A DNA stretch of 64,000 bases from Phyllobacterium sophorae (GTDB taxonomy: Bacteria; Pseudomonadota; Alphaproteobacteria; Rhizobiales; Rhizobiaceae), in assembly GCF_003010965.1 (NCBI RefSeq), contig NZ_PGGM01000016.1, forward strand, positions 111,580 through 175,579. Direction: 5' to 3'. Both the position numbers and the translations under genes were made by a program. This document shows, piece by piece, positions 27,925-36,701 of this stretch. The notes below the pieces were generated by a model. It made no database searches, was not told where the DNA came from, and saw nothing but the letters and a program-made list of their open reading frames with translations. The number at the start of each line of letters is the position of its first letter. Positions within the stretch are counted from its first letter, which is position 1.

Positions 27925-28632
27925 TCAGGTGCGCGGCAGCTTCTCATCGATTTGCCGCGAGAGTATGGCGGAGAATTCATCGGCGAAGCCTTCCATGCGC
28001 GCAGTCAGCTTGCCTGCGTCACTGGAGAGCTTGTTATAGGCAATGACCGCGGGAATAGCGGCGACAAGGCCGATAGCGGTCGCCAGGAGCGCTTCGGCGA
28101 TACCCGGTGCAACGACAGCCAGACTCGTGGATTTCGAACCCGCAATACCCATGAACGAGGTCATGATACCAATGACCGTCCCGAACAGACCAATGAATGG
28201 GCCAGCGGAGCCAATGGTCGCGAGGAAGGTCAAGCGTGCCGCAAGGTAATCGCTTTCGCGTGCCAGCGCCACATCCATCGCCTTGTCTATACGCATCTGC
28301 AGTGCGATCGGTGAACGGGCGCCTTTCTCGAACGACTTCTTCCATTCCCGCATGGCGGCGATGAAAATGGAGCCCATGCCGGTGGTGCGCTTGTCGCCAA
28401 GATTGCGATAAAGCTCCTCGAGCGATTGCCCCGACCAGAAGATTTGTTCGAACCGGTCAAAAGCTCGCTTGGCTCGGCCGAATCCGAGAATCTTGTCAAT
28501 GATGATTGCCCAGGTCCAGATTGATGCACCGAGCAATCCCACCATCACCAGTTTCACGACAAAGCCGGCTTGCCAGAACAATCCCCACAGGGACATGTCC
28601 GATGTCTGGACGGCAACCGCTAAATTTTCCAT
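27925..28632 (-). CDS. tolQ: Tol-Pal system protein TolQ
   Basis: The product has 235 residues of the MotA/TolQ/ExbB family. It has three membrane helices: about 18-40, then a pair around 125-150 and 165-190. The pair contains GSAGPFIGLFGTVIGIMTSF and APGIAEALLATAIGLVAAIPAV, the channel-forming signatures. I chose the ATG at 28632 (MENLAVAVQ); the open frame extends 48 bases further without family similarity. It begins the tolQ-tolR-tolA-tolB block, and 227 bases separate it from ybgC, so the promoter is probably there. Confidence 0.96.
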   Translation of the reverse strand: MENLAVAVQTSDMSLWGLFWQAGFVVKLVMVGLLGASIWTWAIIIDKILGFGRAKRAFDRFEQIFWSGQSLEELYRNLGDKRTTGMGSIFIAAMREWKKSFEKGARSPIALQMRIDKAMDVALARESDYLAARLTFLATIGSAGPFIGLFGTVIGIMTSFMGIAGSKSTSLAVVAPGIAEALLATAIGLVAAIPAVIAYNKLSSDAGKLTARMEGFADEFSAILSRQIDEKLPRT

Positions 28633-28859
28633 ATCCACTACCCTCGAATCCGAAAACCCGGCATGTCTACCGGGGCGCAATCGTCTCTCACTCCAGATGA
28701 GCCACGTTTTGAAACCGGATTTTTTCCAGTAACCACCTGCGGCTTCTCACGGTTAATTTTGGTAAAACGAAGGCGTTAACGCAAAACACCTCGTTTGAAC
28801 GCCTTATTCATGATTTGTTATGGTTAAGGATCAGTTATGATTCAGACAGGCGACCCATT

Positions 28860-29342
28860 TTAAATTGTCTGAACCTGCGATTGCGGCTTAAAGAGCTTGA
28901 TCCATTCAGCAGGAAACCTTCGTGGGCGCCCGGCGCTATTGATCATGGCCGCTTCTACGACAGCGGAGATCAGAAGATCATCGTCGCGTTTGATGGCCTG
29001 CGCCATTTTAACCCGTGCACCGGATATTTCGGCCGTGCGGGTCTCGACGGTCAATATGTCGTCAATGCGCGCCGCCGACTTGAAGTCGATCTCCATGCGC
29101 CGCACCACCCAGACGTTGCTTTCACCGAGTTTGCCATCTGCAAGCTCCGAATGGTGGACGCCAAGCAAACGCAGGTAATCCGTACGCCCCCGCTCCAGGA
29201 ATTCGAGATAACGGGCATGGTAAACAATGCCGGAAAAATCCGTATCGGCATAATAGACACGTGCCAGTAGGCGGTGCCCGGCTTCGGTCAGTTCGCCGGC
29301 CAGTCCGGTTGCAATTGTTGATGGAGAATTGTTTTCGCTCAT
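28860..29342 (-). CDS. ybgC: Tol-Pal associated acyl-CoA thioesterase
   Basis: The product has 160 residues with a hot-dog fold. It hydrolyses short or long acyl-CoA esters and is usually linked to the Tol-Pal cluster. The catalytic Asp lies in VYYADTDFSGIVYHARYLEF, followed by RTDYLRLLGVHHSEL and VVRRMEIDFKSAARIDD. The ATG at 29342 has AAAGGA close upstream; the longer open frame is unrelated sequence. It is upstream of tolQ on the same strand and divergent from the GH5 gene. Confidence 0.93.
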   Translation of the reverse strand: MSENNSPSTIATGLAGELTEAGHRLLARVYYADTDFSGIVYHARYLEFLERGRTDYLRLLGVHHSELADGKLGESNVWVVRRMEIDFKSAARIDDILTVETRTAEISGARVKMAQAIKRDDDLLISAVVEAAMINSAGRPRRFPAEWIKLFKPQSQVQTI

Positions 29343-29374
29343 GGTCCTTTCCTTTTGCAGGCTTGGCGGGCATT

Positions 29375-30652
29375 TTGTCCAGACCCAAGACAGCAAGGAC
29401 GCGAAAAGAATTGATCCTGCCACTGCTACGCGCCCTTCTATGCTTCGGCCAATTGTTGGCCTGCTCCGTCGCTGACGCGGCGACGGCATTTACGATGAAA
29501 CAGGGGCTGAATCTTGATCTCTGGACCACATGGCCGGGACCCGAACGCTGGGACGAGGATGCCGTGCTCGCCAAGTTTCCCGAATGGCGGCAGGACACCA
29601 GCATCGACAATCTGAAGGATATCCGCGCGGCCGGATTTGACTTCGTCCGCATGCCGATTGATCCGGCCATATTTCTTGAAGACGCATCCGGCAAGCGGGT
29701 CACCAGGCTCATTGCTGCGACGATCGAGACCGTTGATATGATCCATGAGGCCGGGCTTAAGGTGATCGTCGATTTCCATTCGATCCCGAGCGATGTGCGC
29801 AAGGTTGGCACGAACCAGGTCCTGGCGGACAACGACCTGTTTGCCCGCTATCTCGATGCCGTCGCACGGGTGGGTACGGCGCTGTCCACTACAGATCCCG
29901 CAACCACCGCGTTTGAGCCCTTCAACGAGCCGGTCATCGATTGCGACCCGACACTCTTTCCGAAATGGCCTTCCCTGCTGAAGCGTTTGCACGCGGCAGC
30001 ACGCAAGGCGGCACCAAATCACACATTGGTTCTGTCCGGCAGTTGCTGGTCCAGTGCTTATGGGCTGGCAAAGATCGATCCCGCCCTCATTGCCGACGAA
30101 AATGTCATCTGGACCTTCCACTCCTATGAACCTTACATCCTCACGCACCAAGGCGCAGATTGGACGGGGGACTCAATGAGTTATGTGGAAGGTCTCCCCT
30201 ACCCGCCGGATTTAATGGGTGAAGAGGCCTTCGATGAGCGTCTCGCAGCTGTCCGCAAGACAATCGAAACGAACGCCCCGGAGGAACGGCGCGAGGAGCT
30301 GTTGACCGGGTTCAACGAGATGGCCGGCGGGGTCATGAGCTACAAGCAGGTTCTAACAATGCTGAATGAACCCTTCGACAATGCGGAAGCATGGGGAAAA
30401 AAGCACAACATTCCGCCGGAACGCATATTTCTTGGCGAGTTCGGCATGATCCGGCAAGAGTACCGGAAGGAATTCCGCATGCCTTCTCCCTGGCGCGCCA
30501 CCTATCTGAAGGATATGACGGATGCCGCACAACAGCGCGGCTTCCCCTGGTCGGTCTGGTCGTGGGGTGGGGCGTTTGGCATTACCCTCGACGACGACAA
30601 GCGCATACTGGACCCGGTTATTCTCAAGGGCCTCGGGCTGAAACCTCAGTGA
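29375..30652 (+). CDS. Secreted glycoside hydrolase family 5 (cellulase-like)
   Basis: The product has about 425 residues with a signal peptide (basic RPKTARTRKE, then a hydrophobic LILPLLRALLCFGQLLA stretch, cleavage near SVADAA). The GH5 (alpha/beta)8 fold is indicated by a GFDFVRMPIDP strand, VIVDFHSIP, the acid/base Glu in FEPFNEPVID, and the nucleophile Glu in IFLGEFGM. WSVWSWGGAFG near the end matches the last barrel strand. It would cut beta-glucans in the periplasm or outside the cell. The start is uncertain: TTG at 29375 gives the best signal peptide, and TTG at 29411 is the alternative. Its promoter must overlap ybgC. Confidence 0.8.
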   Translation: MSRPKTARTRKELILPLLRALLCFGQLLACSVADAATAFTMKQGLNLDLWTTWPGPERWDEDAVLAKFPEWRQDTSIDNLKDIRAAGFDFVRMPIDPAIFLEDASGKRVTRLIAATIETVDMIHEAGLKVIVDFHSIPSDVRKVGTNQVLADNDLFARYLDAVARVGTALSTTDPATTAFEPFNEPVIDCDPTLFPKWPSLLKRLHAAARKAAPNHTLVLSGSCWSSAYGLAKIDPALIADENVIWTFHSYEPYILTHQGADWTGDSMSYVEGLPYPPDLMGEEAFDERLAAVRKTIETNAPEERREELLTGFNEMAGGVMSYKQVLTMLNEPFDNAEAWGKKHNIPPERIFLGEFGMIRQEYRKEFRMPSPWRATYLKDMTDAAQQRGFPWSVWSWGGAFGITLDDDKRILDPVILKGLGLKPQ

Positions 30653-30655
30653 GGT

Positions 30656-31696
30656 TCAATTCTCTTCCTGGAAAAGGTTGATCTGCTGCTGGATGATATC
30701 AGCCGGGGCACTCAGGCCCAGATGTTTCCAGGCATTTGCCGTCAGTACACGTCCGCGTGGTGTTCGCTGGATGAATCCCTGCTGGATAAGAAAGGGTTCG
30801 ATAATATCCTCGATCGCGTCGCGCGGTTCCGAAAGGCCCGCAGCAATCGTCTCGATGCCGACGGGCCCGCCACCGAAATTATGTGCGATCATCGCGAGAT
30901 AACGCCGGTCGAGTTGGTCAAGACCAAGCGAATCGACTTCGAGCCGCAAGAGCGCAGCATCGGCAGTCTCGCGATCGATCCTGTCCTTGCCATCGACAAT
31001 AGCGAAATCCCGCACGCGGCGCAGAAGGCGTCCGGCAATTCGCGGCGTGCCCCGGGCTCGGCGGGCAACTTCCAGTGCACCGTCATCGGTCATGCCAATG
31101 CCCATGATCCGGGCCCCGCGCCGTACGATATGTTCCAGTTCTTCGACCGTATAGAAATTGAGGCGGATAGGGATGCCGAAGCGGTCACGCAGCGGCGTCG
31201 TCAAAAGGCCGAGCCGGGTCGTGGCGGCAACGAGAGTAAATCTGGCGAGATCAATCTTCACCGAGCGCGCCGCCGGACCCTCGCCAATAATAAGGTCGAG
31301 CTGATAGTCCTCCATCGCGGGATAGAGAATTTCCTCCACTGCCGGATTCAGGCGATGGATCTCATCGATGAAAAGAACGTCGTTCTCTTCGAGGTTGGTC
31401 AGGAGCGCCGCAAGATCACCGGCCTTGGCAATGACGGGTCCCGAGGTCGAGCGGAAATTGACGCCGAGCTCCTTGGCCATAATCTGCGCCAGCGTTGTTT
31501 TGCCGAGACCGGGCGGTCCGACAAACAAGACATGATCAAGCGCCTCGCCCCGCGACTTGGCCGCTTCGATAAAGACTTTTAGGTTGGCGCGTGCCGAAGC
31601 CTGGCCGACAAAATCGGCAAGCGTTTGCGGGCGGAGCGTGGTATCAAGATCCTCTCCGCGCTTGTCTGGTGTAATCAGGCGGTCTGCATCACTCAT
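30656..31696 (-). CDS. ruvB: Holliday junction branch migration helicase RuvB
   Basis: The product has 346 residues. It is the hexameric AAA motor that drives branch migration with RuvA. It has [12 protein letters not shown], Walker [12 protein letters not shown], Walker B in [12 protein letters not shown], the sensor region [19 protein letters not shown] and the C-terminal winged helix ([15 protein letters not shown]). The ATG at 31696 has AGGA eight bases upstream. It lies 40 bases downstream of ruvA, and its stop is three bases from the convergent GH5 stop. Confidence 0.97.
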   Translation of the reverse strand: MSDADRLITPDKRGEDLDTTLRPQTLADFVGQASARANLKVFIEAAKSRGEALDHVLFVGPPGLGKTTLAQIMAKELGVNFRSTSGPVIAKAGDLAALLTNLEENDVLFIDEIHRLNPAVEEILYPAMEDYQLDLIIGEGPAARSVKIDLARFTLVAATTRLGLLTTPLRDRFGIPIRLNFYTVEELEHIVRRGARIMGIGMTDDGALEVARRARGTPRIAGRLLRRVRDFAIVDGKDRIDRETADAALLRLEVDSLGLDQLDRRYLAMIAHNFGGGPVGIETIAAGLSEPRDAIEDIIEPFLIQQGFIQRTPRGRVLTANAWKHLGLSAPADIIQQQINLFQEEN

Positions 31697-31736
31697 GCGC
31701 CTGTCCTCGCACAATGCGCATCGTCAAACAACCGCA

Positions 31737-32354
31737 TTAGCGTGCCAACTCCTTCAGGCCCAGCCTTATGAGCTTGGTGGCGTCGGCACCCTCACCTGCA
31801 TCCTTCAGCGCCGCAGCCACAGCATTGGCGGCCTGATCGCGCGAATAACCGAGGTTGGTCAAAGCCGACACGGCATCGGTAATGGGGCCAGAGGCAACAC
31901 CTTCACCGAGTTCTTGCTTCAGACCGATCGTCCCCATCGCCTCACCGGCAAAGGCCGGCGCCTTGTTCTTGAGCTCCGTGACAATGCGCTCGGCGACCCG
32001 TTTGCCGACACCCGGCGCCCGGCTGACCATGGCAATGTCACGCAACGCGATGGCATTCGCCAAGTCCGACGGCGTGAGCACCCCCAACACGCTCAATGCC
32101 ACCTTGGCGCCAATACCCTGCACGCTTTGCAGCAAGCGGAACCATTCGCGCTCCAGCGCGGTACCGAAACCGAACAACCGGATCAGATCCTCGCGTACGT
32201 AGGTTTCGATCAGCAGCACTACGGCTTCGCCCGCCCCCGGGAGATTGGAAAGCGTTCGCGCCGAACAGTAAACGACATAGCCGACACCATGCACATCGAC
32301 GATCACGTGATCCTCGCCGATTTCGTCCACTGTACCCTTGAGTTTTCCGATCAT
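31737..32354 (-). CDS. ruvA: Holliday junction DNA-binding protein RuvA
   Basis: The product has 205 residues. It is the tetrameric subunit that recognises four-way junctions and loads RuvB. The OB-fold start is [21 protein letters not shown]. Helix-hairpin-helix motifs lie at [14 protein letters not shown] and [13 protein letters not shown], and the C-terminal domain that contacts RuvB has [16 protein letters not shown]. The start codon overlaps the ruvC stop in an ATGA arrangement. Confidence 0.97.
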   Translation of the reverse strand: MIGKLKGTVDEIGEDHVIVDVHGVGYVVYCSARTLSNLPGAGEAVVLLIETYVREDLIRLFGFGTALEREWFRLLQSVQGIGAKVALSVLGVLTPSDLANAIALRDIAMVSRAPGVGKRVAERIVTELKNKAPAFAGEAMGTIGLKQELGEGVASGPITDAVSALTNLGYSRDQAANAVAAALKDAGEGADATKLIRLGLKELAR

Positions 32355-32878
32355 CCCAGTGCCGCCAATTTCTGTTCGATAGCGATGCGCCCGATCGCGC
32401 TTTGCCGGTGGTGTGCATGGCATATGGCAACTGCCAGTGCATCGGCCGCGTCATCCGTATCGAATGTCGCCTTCGGCATCAGCACCTTGACCATCATGTG
32501 GATCTGTTGCTTCTCGCCATGACCGACACCGATCACCGCCTTCTTCACTGCATTTGGTGCGTACTCCGCCACATGCAACCCTGCCAGCGCAGGCACCAGC
32601 AAGGCAATACCCCGCGCCTGGCCGAGCTTCAGCGTTGCTGTTGCGTCCTTGTTGACGAAGGTGTGTTCGACCGCAGATTCTTGCGGCATCTGTTCATGGA
32701 TGACCCCCGCAAGGCCATCATGCAATTGGCAGAGCCGCGAGGCGAGATCAAGCTTGGCGTCCGAAAGGATCGTGCCGGCCGCAATGAATCGCAGAGAATT
32801 CCCGAGCGTTTCGATGATTCCCCATCCGGTCCGCCTGAGTCCGGGATCAATGCCGATGATTCGAATCGCTTCTTTCAT
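32351..32878 (-). CDS. ruvC: Crossover junction endodeoxyribonuclease RuvC
   Basis: The product has 175 residues. It resolves Holliday junctions by symmetrical nicks. The catalytic Asp of the RNase H-like fold is in [14 protein letters not shown], a Glu is in [11 protein letters not shown], and the C-terminal acidic pair is in [14 protein letters not shown]. It is the first gene of ruvC-ruvA-ruvB on the minus strand, overlapping ruvA by four bases. Confidence 0.97.
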   Translation of the reverse strand: MKEAIRIIGIDPGLRRTGWGIIETLGNSLRFIAAGTILSDAKLDLASRLCQLHDGLAGVIHEQMPQESAVEHTFVNKDATATLKLGQARGIALLVPALAGLHVAEYAPNAVKKAVIGVGHGEKQQIHMMVKVLMPKATFDTDDAADALAVAICHAHHRQSAIGRIAIEQKLAALG

Positions 32879-33007
32879 GTCGAGACCTTATCCGTGTGTC
32901 CTGCATGTTGACAGCAGAAAGGTGAACAAAAGAGAAACAAATCTATGAGTTTGTAGGGAAGACTATCAAGAGACGCCACGGGGCCATCGAGCATTCCGCC
33001 CCGCCTC

Positions 33008-33541
33008 TCAGTTGTGGCTGAACGCCGTAGCAAGCAAGGTAATCTGATCGGAAACCGGATTGACGGAAAGAATCCGCCTCTGGTCGGCGCCCCCCGCCCC
33101 TTCATGGTAGATCTCATTGTCCATCTGGCGGACGCGGGCCTGAAGACGCAAGGATCGATGCACGATATCGCAGTAGGAAAGCGGGATCTCATCCCAGCCG
33201 GTTACCGATTCAGGAGCCGAATCCGTATCGAGGCGGACCTTTGCCTTTTCCGAAAGTACCTGTTCGAGTGTCATTTCGCCGCTGCGCGACGCCCGCTGCA
33301 GAAGCAGCCAGGAGGCCACTTGCATCAACCTGGTTGTCAGCCGCATCGATTCCGCCGCGTAGAGCGTCGCGGCAATACGGGACAATCGCCTTGCCGCCTC
33401 GCGGCCTTCACCGTCGAGATAGGATGCGGCTTCTTCCACAAGACTCATGCCCTCATCATAAAGATGATTAAAGCTCTCTGAGCGTACCATGCGCTCCGCG
33501 AGCCTTATCGTGTTGTCCACGTGGAATTCCTGTTCAGCCAT
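33008..33541 (-). CDS. rcdA: DUF1465 protein, RcdA homologue
   Basis: The product has 177 residues and matches the DUF1465 family, whose founding characterised member is Caulobacter RcdA. There it is an adaptor that helps ClpXP degrade CtrA in the cell cycle. The protein is mostly helical: NTIRLAERMVRSESFNHLYDEGMSLVEEAASYL-type N-terminal helices, ATLYAAESMRLTTRLMQVASWLLLQRA in the middle and a flexible tail after residue 140. It is cytoplasmic. I chose the ATG at 33541. It lies 129 bases upstream of ruvC on the same strand. Confidence 0.75.
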   Translation of the reverse strand: MAEQEFHVDNTIRLAERMVRSESFNHLYDEGMSLVEEAASYLDGEGREAARRLSRIAATLYAAESMRLTTRLMQVASWLLLQRASRSGEMTLEQVLSEKAKVRLDTDSAPESVTGWDEIPLSYCDIVHRSLRLQARVRQMDNEIYHEGAGGADQRRILSVNPVSDQITLLATAFSHN

Positions 33542-33913
33542 TATATGCCCTGTTACCCAAATGCGCTGCCACAATCCGCAATTTTACCAAAGCAGTGCCC
33601 CCTTACTGGAACAGCAAGCAAGGCACCACAACAGTCGGCGGGCAGTATTCCCCAGCAACCTGCCTGCATCCTCACATGAGCGCAAGTTTATCCTTAATAA
33701 AGGGTTAACGGCAGGGTCGCAGGAAAGATATGAACACAAAAAAAGAGCCGCAAAACATGGCGGCTCTCAGGAGTCTAACAGGGAGGCGTCAAACAAAGTG
33801 GCCAAACCACTTGGTAAGAATCCAGAAAACTGGATGATCAATTTATAGATTGTAATGCTTAACGATTGGTTAACGCAGACAATCAAGTTGAGGCCACTCT
33901 CTCATGCCAACCG
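33542..33913. other. Intergenic region between the RcdA and Lrp-type genes
   Basis: About 370 bases hold no convincing gene on either strand. The only clear element is the terminator of the Lrp-type gene at 33737-33767. The AT-rich part around 33680-33720 may contain the promoter of the RcdA gene, but no -35/-10 pair stands out. Confidence 0.6.
33737..33767 (-). terminator. Intrinsic terminator downstream of the Lrp-type gene
   Basis: AGAGCCGC and GCGGCTCT form an eight-base-pair stem with an eight-base loop; on the minus strand it is followed by eight T residues. It lies about 150 bases past the stop of the Lrp-type gene, so that mRNA has a long 3' tail. Confidence 0.85.
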
Positions 33914-34444
33914 TCATTCGACCGGCAGCGGATGCTCGGGCCAATCCAGCGTGACATCGGCCTGGACCGGGCGATCGAGGTAGGTGGAGAGAACCACATA
34001 GCTGCGCGAGGCAGTGACGCCTGGGATTACATAGAGTTGGGAGAGCAGGTGCTCCAATGCTTGCGGGCCCTGCGTACGCACCTTCAATATCATCCCGGTA
34101 TCGCCGGCCACCGAATGCATTTCTTCCACTTCCGGAAATTCGCGCATGCGCATGAGCCGCTCGCTCTTCCCCCAGCCTGTCGTATCCACGTGAACGAAAG
34201 CGAGTAGCGGCTTGCCGGTCGCCTCACCGTCGAGCCGTGCAATAATCGACCCGATTACCCCCGCATGGCGCAGGCGCTTGACCCGCTCGAACACGGCCGG
34301 CGCGGAAAGCCCGACTTTCTCGCCGATTCTCGCATAGCTTGAGCCCGCGTCCTCCACCAACGCTCCTAATATCCTTCGGTCAAAATCATCGAGGGACGCA
34401 TGGGCTGTCCGCTTGCCCCGAACGCCATTCGTTTCTTTTTTCAC
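33914..34444 (-). CDS. Lrp/AsnC-family transcriptional regulator
   Basis: The product has 176 residues. An N-terminal winged helix-turn-helix (DDFDRRILGALVEDAGSSYARIGEKVGLSAPAV, in part) is followed by the RAM ligand-binding domain (LLAFVHVDTTGWGKS, HSVAGDTGMILKVRTQGP). The frame starts at a GTG (34444). It is divergent from a RidA-type gene with 85 bases between them that contain an inverted repeat, so it probably controls itself and that gene. Members of the family often sense amino acids. Confidence 0.88.
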   Translation of the reverse strand: MKKETNGVRGKRTAHASLDDFDRRILGALVEDAGSSYARIGEKVGLSAPAVFERVKRLRHAGVIGSIIARLDGEATGKPLLAFVHVDTTGWGKSERLMRMREFPEVEEMHSVAGDTGMILKVRTQGPQALEHLLSQLYVIPGVTASRSYVVLSTYLDRPVQADVTLDWPEHPLPVE

Positions 34445-34464
34445 GGTGCTCTTTTTCCTTGATG

Positions 34465-34498
34465 CTGAATTCTGTTCGGCAATATCATTCTAATTCAG
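34465..34498. promoter_or_regulatory. Inverted repeat between the Lrp-type and RidA genes, candidate operator
   Basis: CTGAATT at 34465-34471 is repeated in inverted form as AATTCAG at 34492-34498, with 20 AT-rich bases between. Lrp-type proteins bind such spaced, AT-rich palindromes. Its place in a short divergent region fits control of both genes. Confidence 0.45.
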
Positions 34499-34529
34499 AA
34501 AGAAATATTGTGAAAAGCGAGGAAACGCA

Positions 34530-34916
34530 ATGCAACGTATCGTACATAATCCGGATGAACGTATTTACCCGGCAACACCTGATTATGTTCACGCTTTGGA
34601 AATCCACGACCCGCAGCGGATTGTCTATCTCAGCGGAACGATGGGGCTCGACACGGCGGGGGCCGCAGGCAGAAATCTCTCCGAACAACTGGACCTTGTC
34701 TGGTCGAATATACGCGTGATCCTCGCTTCGGCTGGAATGACTGTTGCCAATATCGTCAGGGTTACGAGCTATTTGCGTGATGCGGCCTTTGCGCCAGAGA
34801 ACCAGAATGCACGTGTCACCGCGCTGCAGGGAAATATCGTTCCAACAACAGCAATTGTTGTTCAGACCCTCTCTGCAGACTGGCTCATCGAGCTGGAAAT
34901 CATAGCCGCTGCGTGA
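34530..34916 (+). CDS. RidA/YjgF-family enamine/imine deaminase
   Basis: The product has 128 residues. RidA proteins hydrolyse reactive enamines and imines formed by PLP enzymes. Visible are the RIVYLSGTMGLDTAG strand, LVWSNIRVILASAGMTVANIVRVTSYL (in part) and VTALQGNIVPTTAIVVQTL. Canonical RidA has an Arg in this last region (around R105 of the E. coli protein); here NIVPTTAIVV replaces the usual R-containing stretch, so activity may differ. AGGA lies seven bases before the ATG. It is divergent from the Lrp-type gene and convergent with the acyl-CoA synthetase gene. Confidence 0.82.
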   Translation: MQRIVHNPDERIYPATPDYVHALEIHDPQRIVYLSGTMGLDTAGAAGRNLSEQLDLVWSNIRVILASAGMTVANIVRVTSYLRDAAFAPENQNARVTALQGNIVPTTAIVVQTLSADWLIELEIIAAA

Positions 34917-34927
34917 TGCTGTGCACG

Positions 34928-36577
34928 CTATGCGCCGGAAACCAGTTTGGCACGTTTGCGTAGTTCGAATTTCTGGATCTTTCCCGTCGACGTCTTCGGG
35001 ATGGTTTCGAACAGCACATGCCGGGGACATTTGAACCGCGCCAGCAGCGTTCTGCAATGGGCGATAAGCTCTTCTTCGCTTGCATGATGGCCGGGTTTCA
35101 GCTCGACGAACGCAAGCGGCGTTTCACCCCATTTGTCGTCTGGGCGCGCAACGACGGCACAGGCACTGACGGCCGGAAACTTGTAGAGCGCATCCTCGAC
35201 CTCAATCGACGAAATGTTTTCGCCACCTGAAATGATGATGTCTTTCGACCGGTCCTTAAGCTGGATATAGCCGTCGGGATGCATCACGCCGAGATCGCCC
35301 GAATGAAACCACCCGCCGGCAAAAGCTTCATTGCTGGCTTGCCGGTTCTTGAGATACCCTTTCATGACAATATTGCCCCGAAACATTACTTCGCCGATTG
35401 TTTCGCCATCGGCCGGTACCGGCGCCATGGTTTCAGGGTCAAGAATCGCAAGATCCTCCAATGCGGCATAACGCACGCCTTGCCGGGCCTTCTTGGCCGT
35501 CCGTGACGGCGTCTCAAGCGCGTCCCATTCATCCTGCCACTCGTTGACGACAGCCGGCCCGTATGTCTCGGTAAGGCCATATAGATGAGTAACCGCAAAC
35601 CCGGCATCCGCCATGCCCGCCAGTATCGATTCGGGCGGCGGCGCCGCGGCAGTGTTGAACGTTACTGTTTGAGGGAAGGGTCGCTTATCGCGTTCCGGCG
35701 CGTTGATCAGCGTCGACATGACGATGGGTGCGCCGCACAGATGGGTGACACCATGGTCCGCTATAGCATCATAGATCTGCTTCGCCCGCACCCAGCGCAG
35801 GCAGACATGGGTGCCGAATTGCAGTGCGAGCGTCCAGGGGAAACACCATCCATTGCAGTGGAACATCGGCAGCGTCCACAAATACACTGGATAACGCCCC
35901 ATGCCCGAAGCGATGATGTTGCCATAACCCATAAGGGCGGCACCCCGGTGATGATAGACAACTCCTTTTGGATTGCCCGTCGTGCCAGACGTATAATTGA
36001 GTGTAATCGCATCCCACTCATCGTCGGGCATGGACCATGCGTAGCCGGGATCACCGGACGCAACGAACGCCTCGTAGTCCACGTCGCCAAACGGCTCACC
36101 CGTTGGATAGGGTGCATCGGCCGGATATTGATCGTCAACAAAATCAATGATTATGGGCTTGACCTTGGCAAGCTTCAGTGCCTCGCGAAAGACGGCGGAA
36201 AATTCCGTGTCGACGATCGCCAGTTTGGTTTCGGCATGGTCGAGCTGAAACGCGATAACAGCAGCGTCGAGCCGTGTATTCAGGGAATGTAGAACAGCCT
36301 GCGCCATTGGCACTCCGAAATGCGCTTCCAGCATGGGAGGCGTATTCGAAAGCATAACGCTGACCGTGTCGCCCTTGCCGATACCCCGCAGGGAAAGCGC
36401 GGAGGCCAGCTGACGTGTCCGCCGGTAAAATGTCCCGTAATCAACGCGCTGCACCCCATGAATGATTGCCGTCCGGCTGGGATAAACGCGCGCTGCTCTC
36501 TCAAGATAGGACAACGGAGTCAGTGGCTGATGATTTGCCGCATTGCGCTCGAGATCGCGATCGAAAATTCCGCCCAT
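34928..36577 (-). CDS. AMP-dependent acyl-CoA synthetase
   Basis: The product has 549 residues of the ANL superfamily. It activates a carboxylic acid as acyl-AMP and transfers it to CoA. The phosphate loop is LNYTSGTTGNPKGVVYHHRG, and the A5 motif is LYGLTETYGPAVV. The A7 and A8 motifs are WFHSGDLGVMHPDGYIQLKDR and the following IIISGGENISS, and the catalytic Lys is in PKTSTGKIQKFELR. It resembles medium-chain or aryl acyl-CoA ligases; the substrate is not evident. The ATG at 36577 has GGGAGG five bases upstream. It is convergent with the RidA gene. Confidence 0.9.
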   Translation of the reverse strand: MGGIFDRDLERNAANHQPLTPLSYLERAARVYPSRTAIIHGVQRVDYGTFYRRTRQLASALSLRGIGKGDTVSVMLSNTPPMLEAHFGVPMAQAVLHSLNTRLDAAVIAFQLDHAETKLAIVDTEFSAVFREALKLAKVKPIIIDFVDDQYPADAPYPTGEPFGDVDYEAFVASGDPGYAWSMPDDEWDAITLNYTSGTTGNPKGVVYHHRGAALMGYGNIIASGMGRYPVYLWTLPMFHCNGWCFPWTLALQFGTHVCLRWVRAKQIYDAIADHGVTHLCGAPIVMSTLINAPERDKRPFPQTVTFNTAAAPPPESILAGMADAGFAVTHLYGLTETYGPAVVNEWQDEWDALETPSRTAKKARQGVRYAALEDLAILDPETMAPVPADGETIGEVMFRGNIVMKGYLKNRQASNEAFAGGWFHSGDLGVMHPDGYIQLKDRSKDIIISGGENISSIEVEDALYKFPAVSACAVVARPDDKWGETPLAFVELKPGHHASEEELIAHCRTLLARFKCPRHVLFETIPKTSTGKIQKFELRKRAKLVSGA

Positions 36578-36701
36578 GTACGCCTCCCAACGCAATAGCC
36601 GGTGGAAGTTTAGACCAAGCTGGTGAAGCGAAGCTACCGCTTTTTCCAAAGCGCAGGCGCCAAGCCCGCCGCGATCATTGCAAGCGAACTAAGCGGCGTG
36701 A

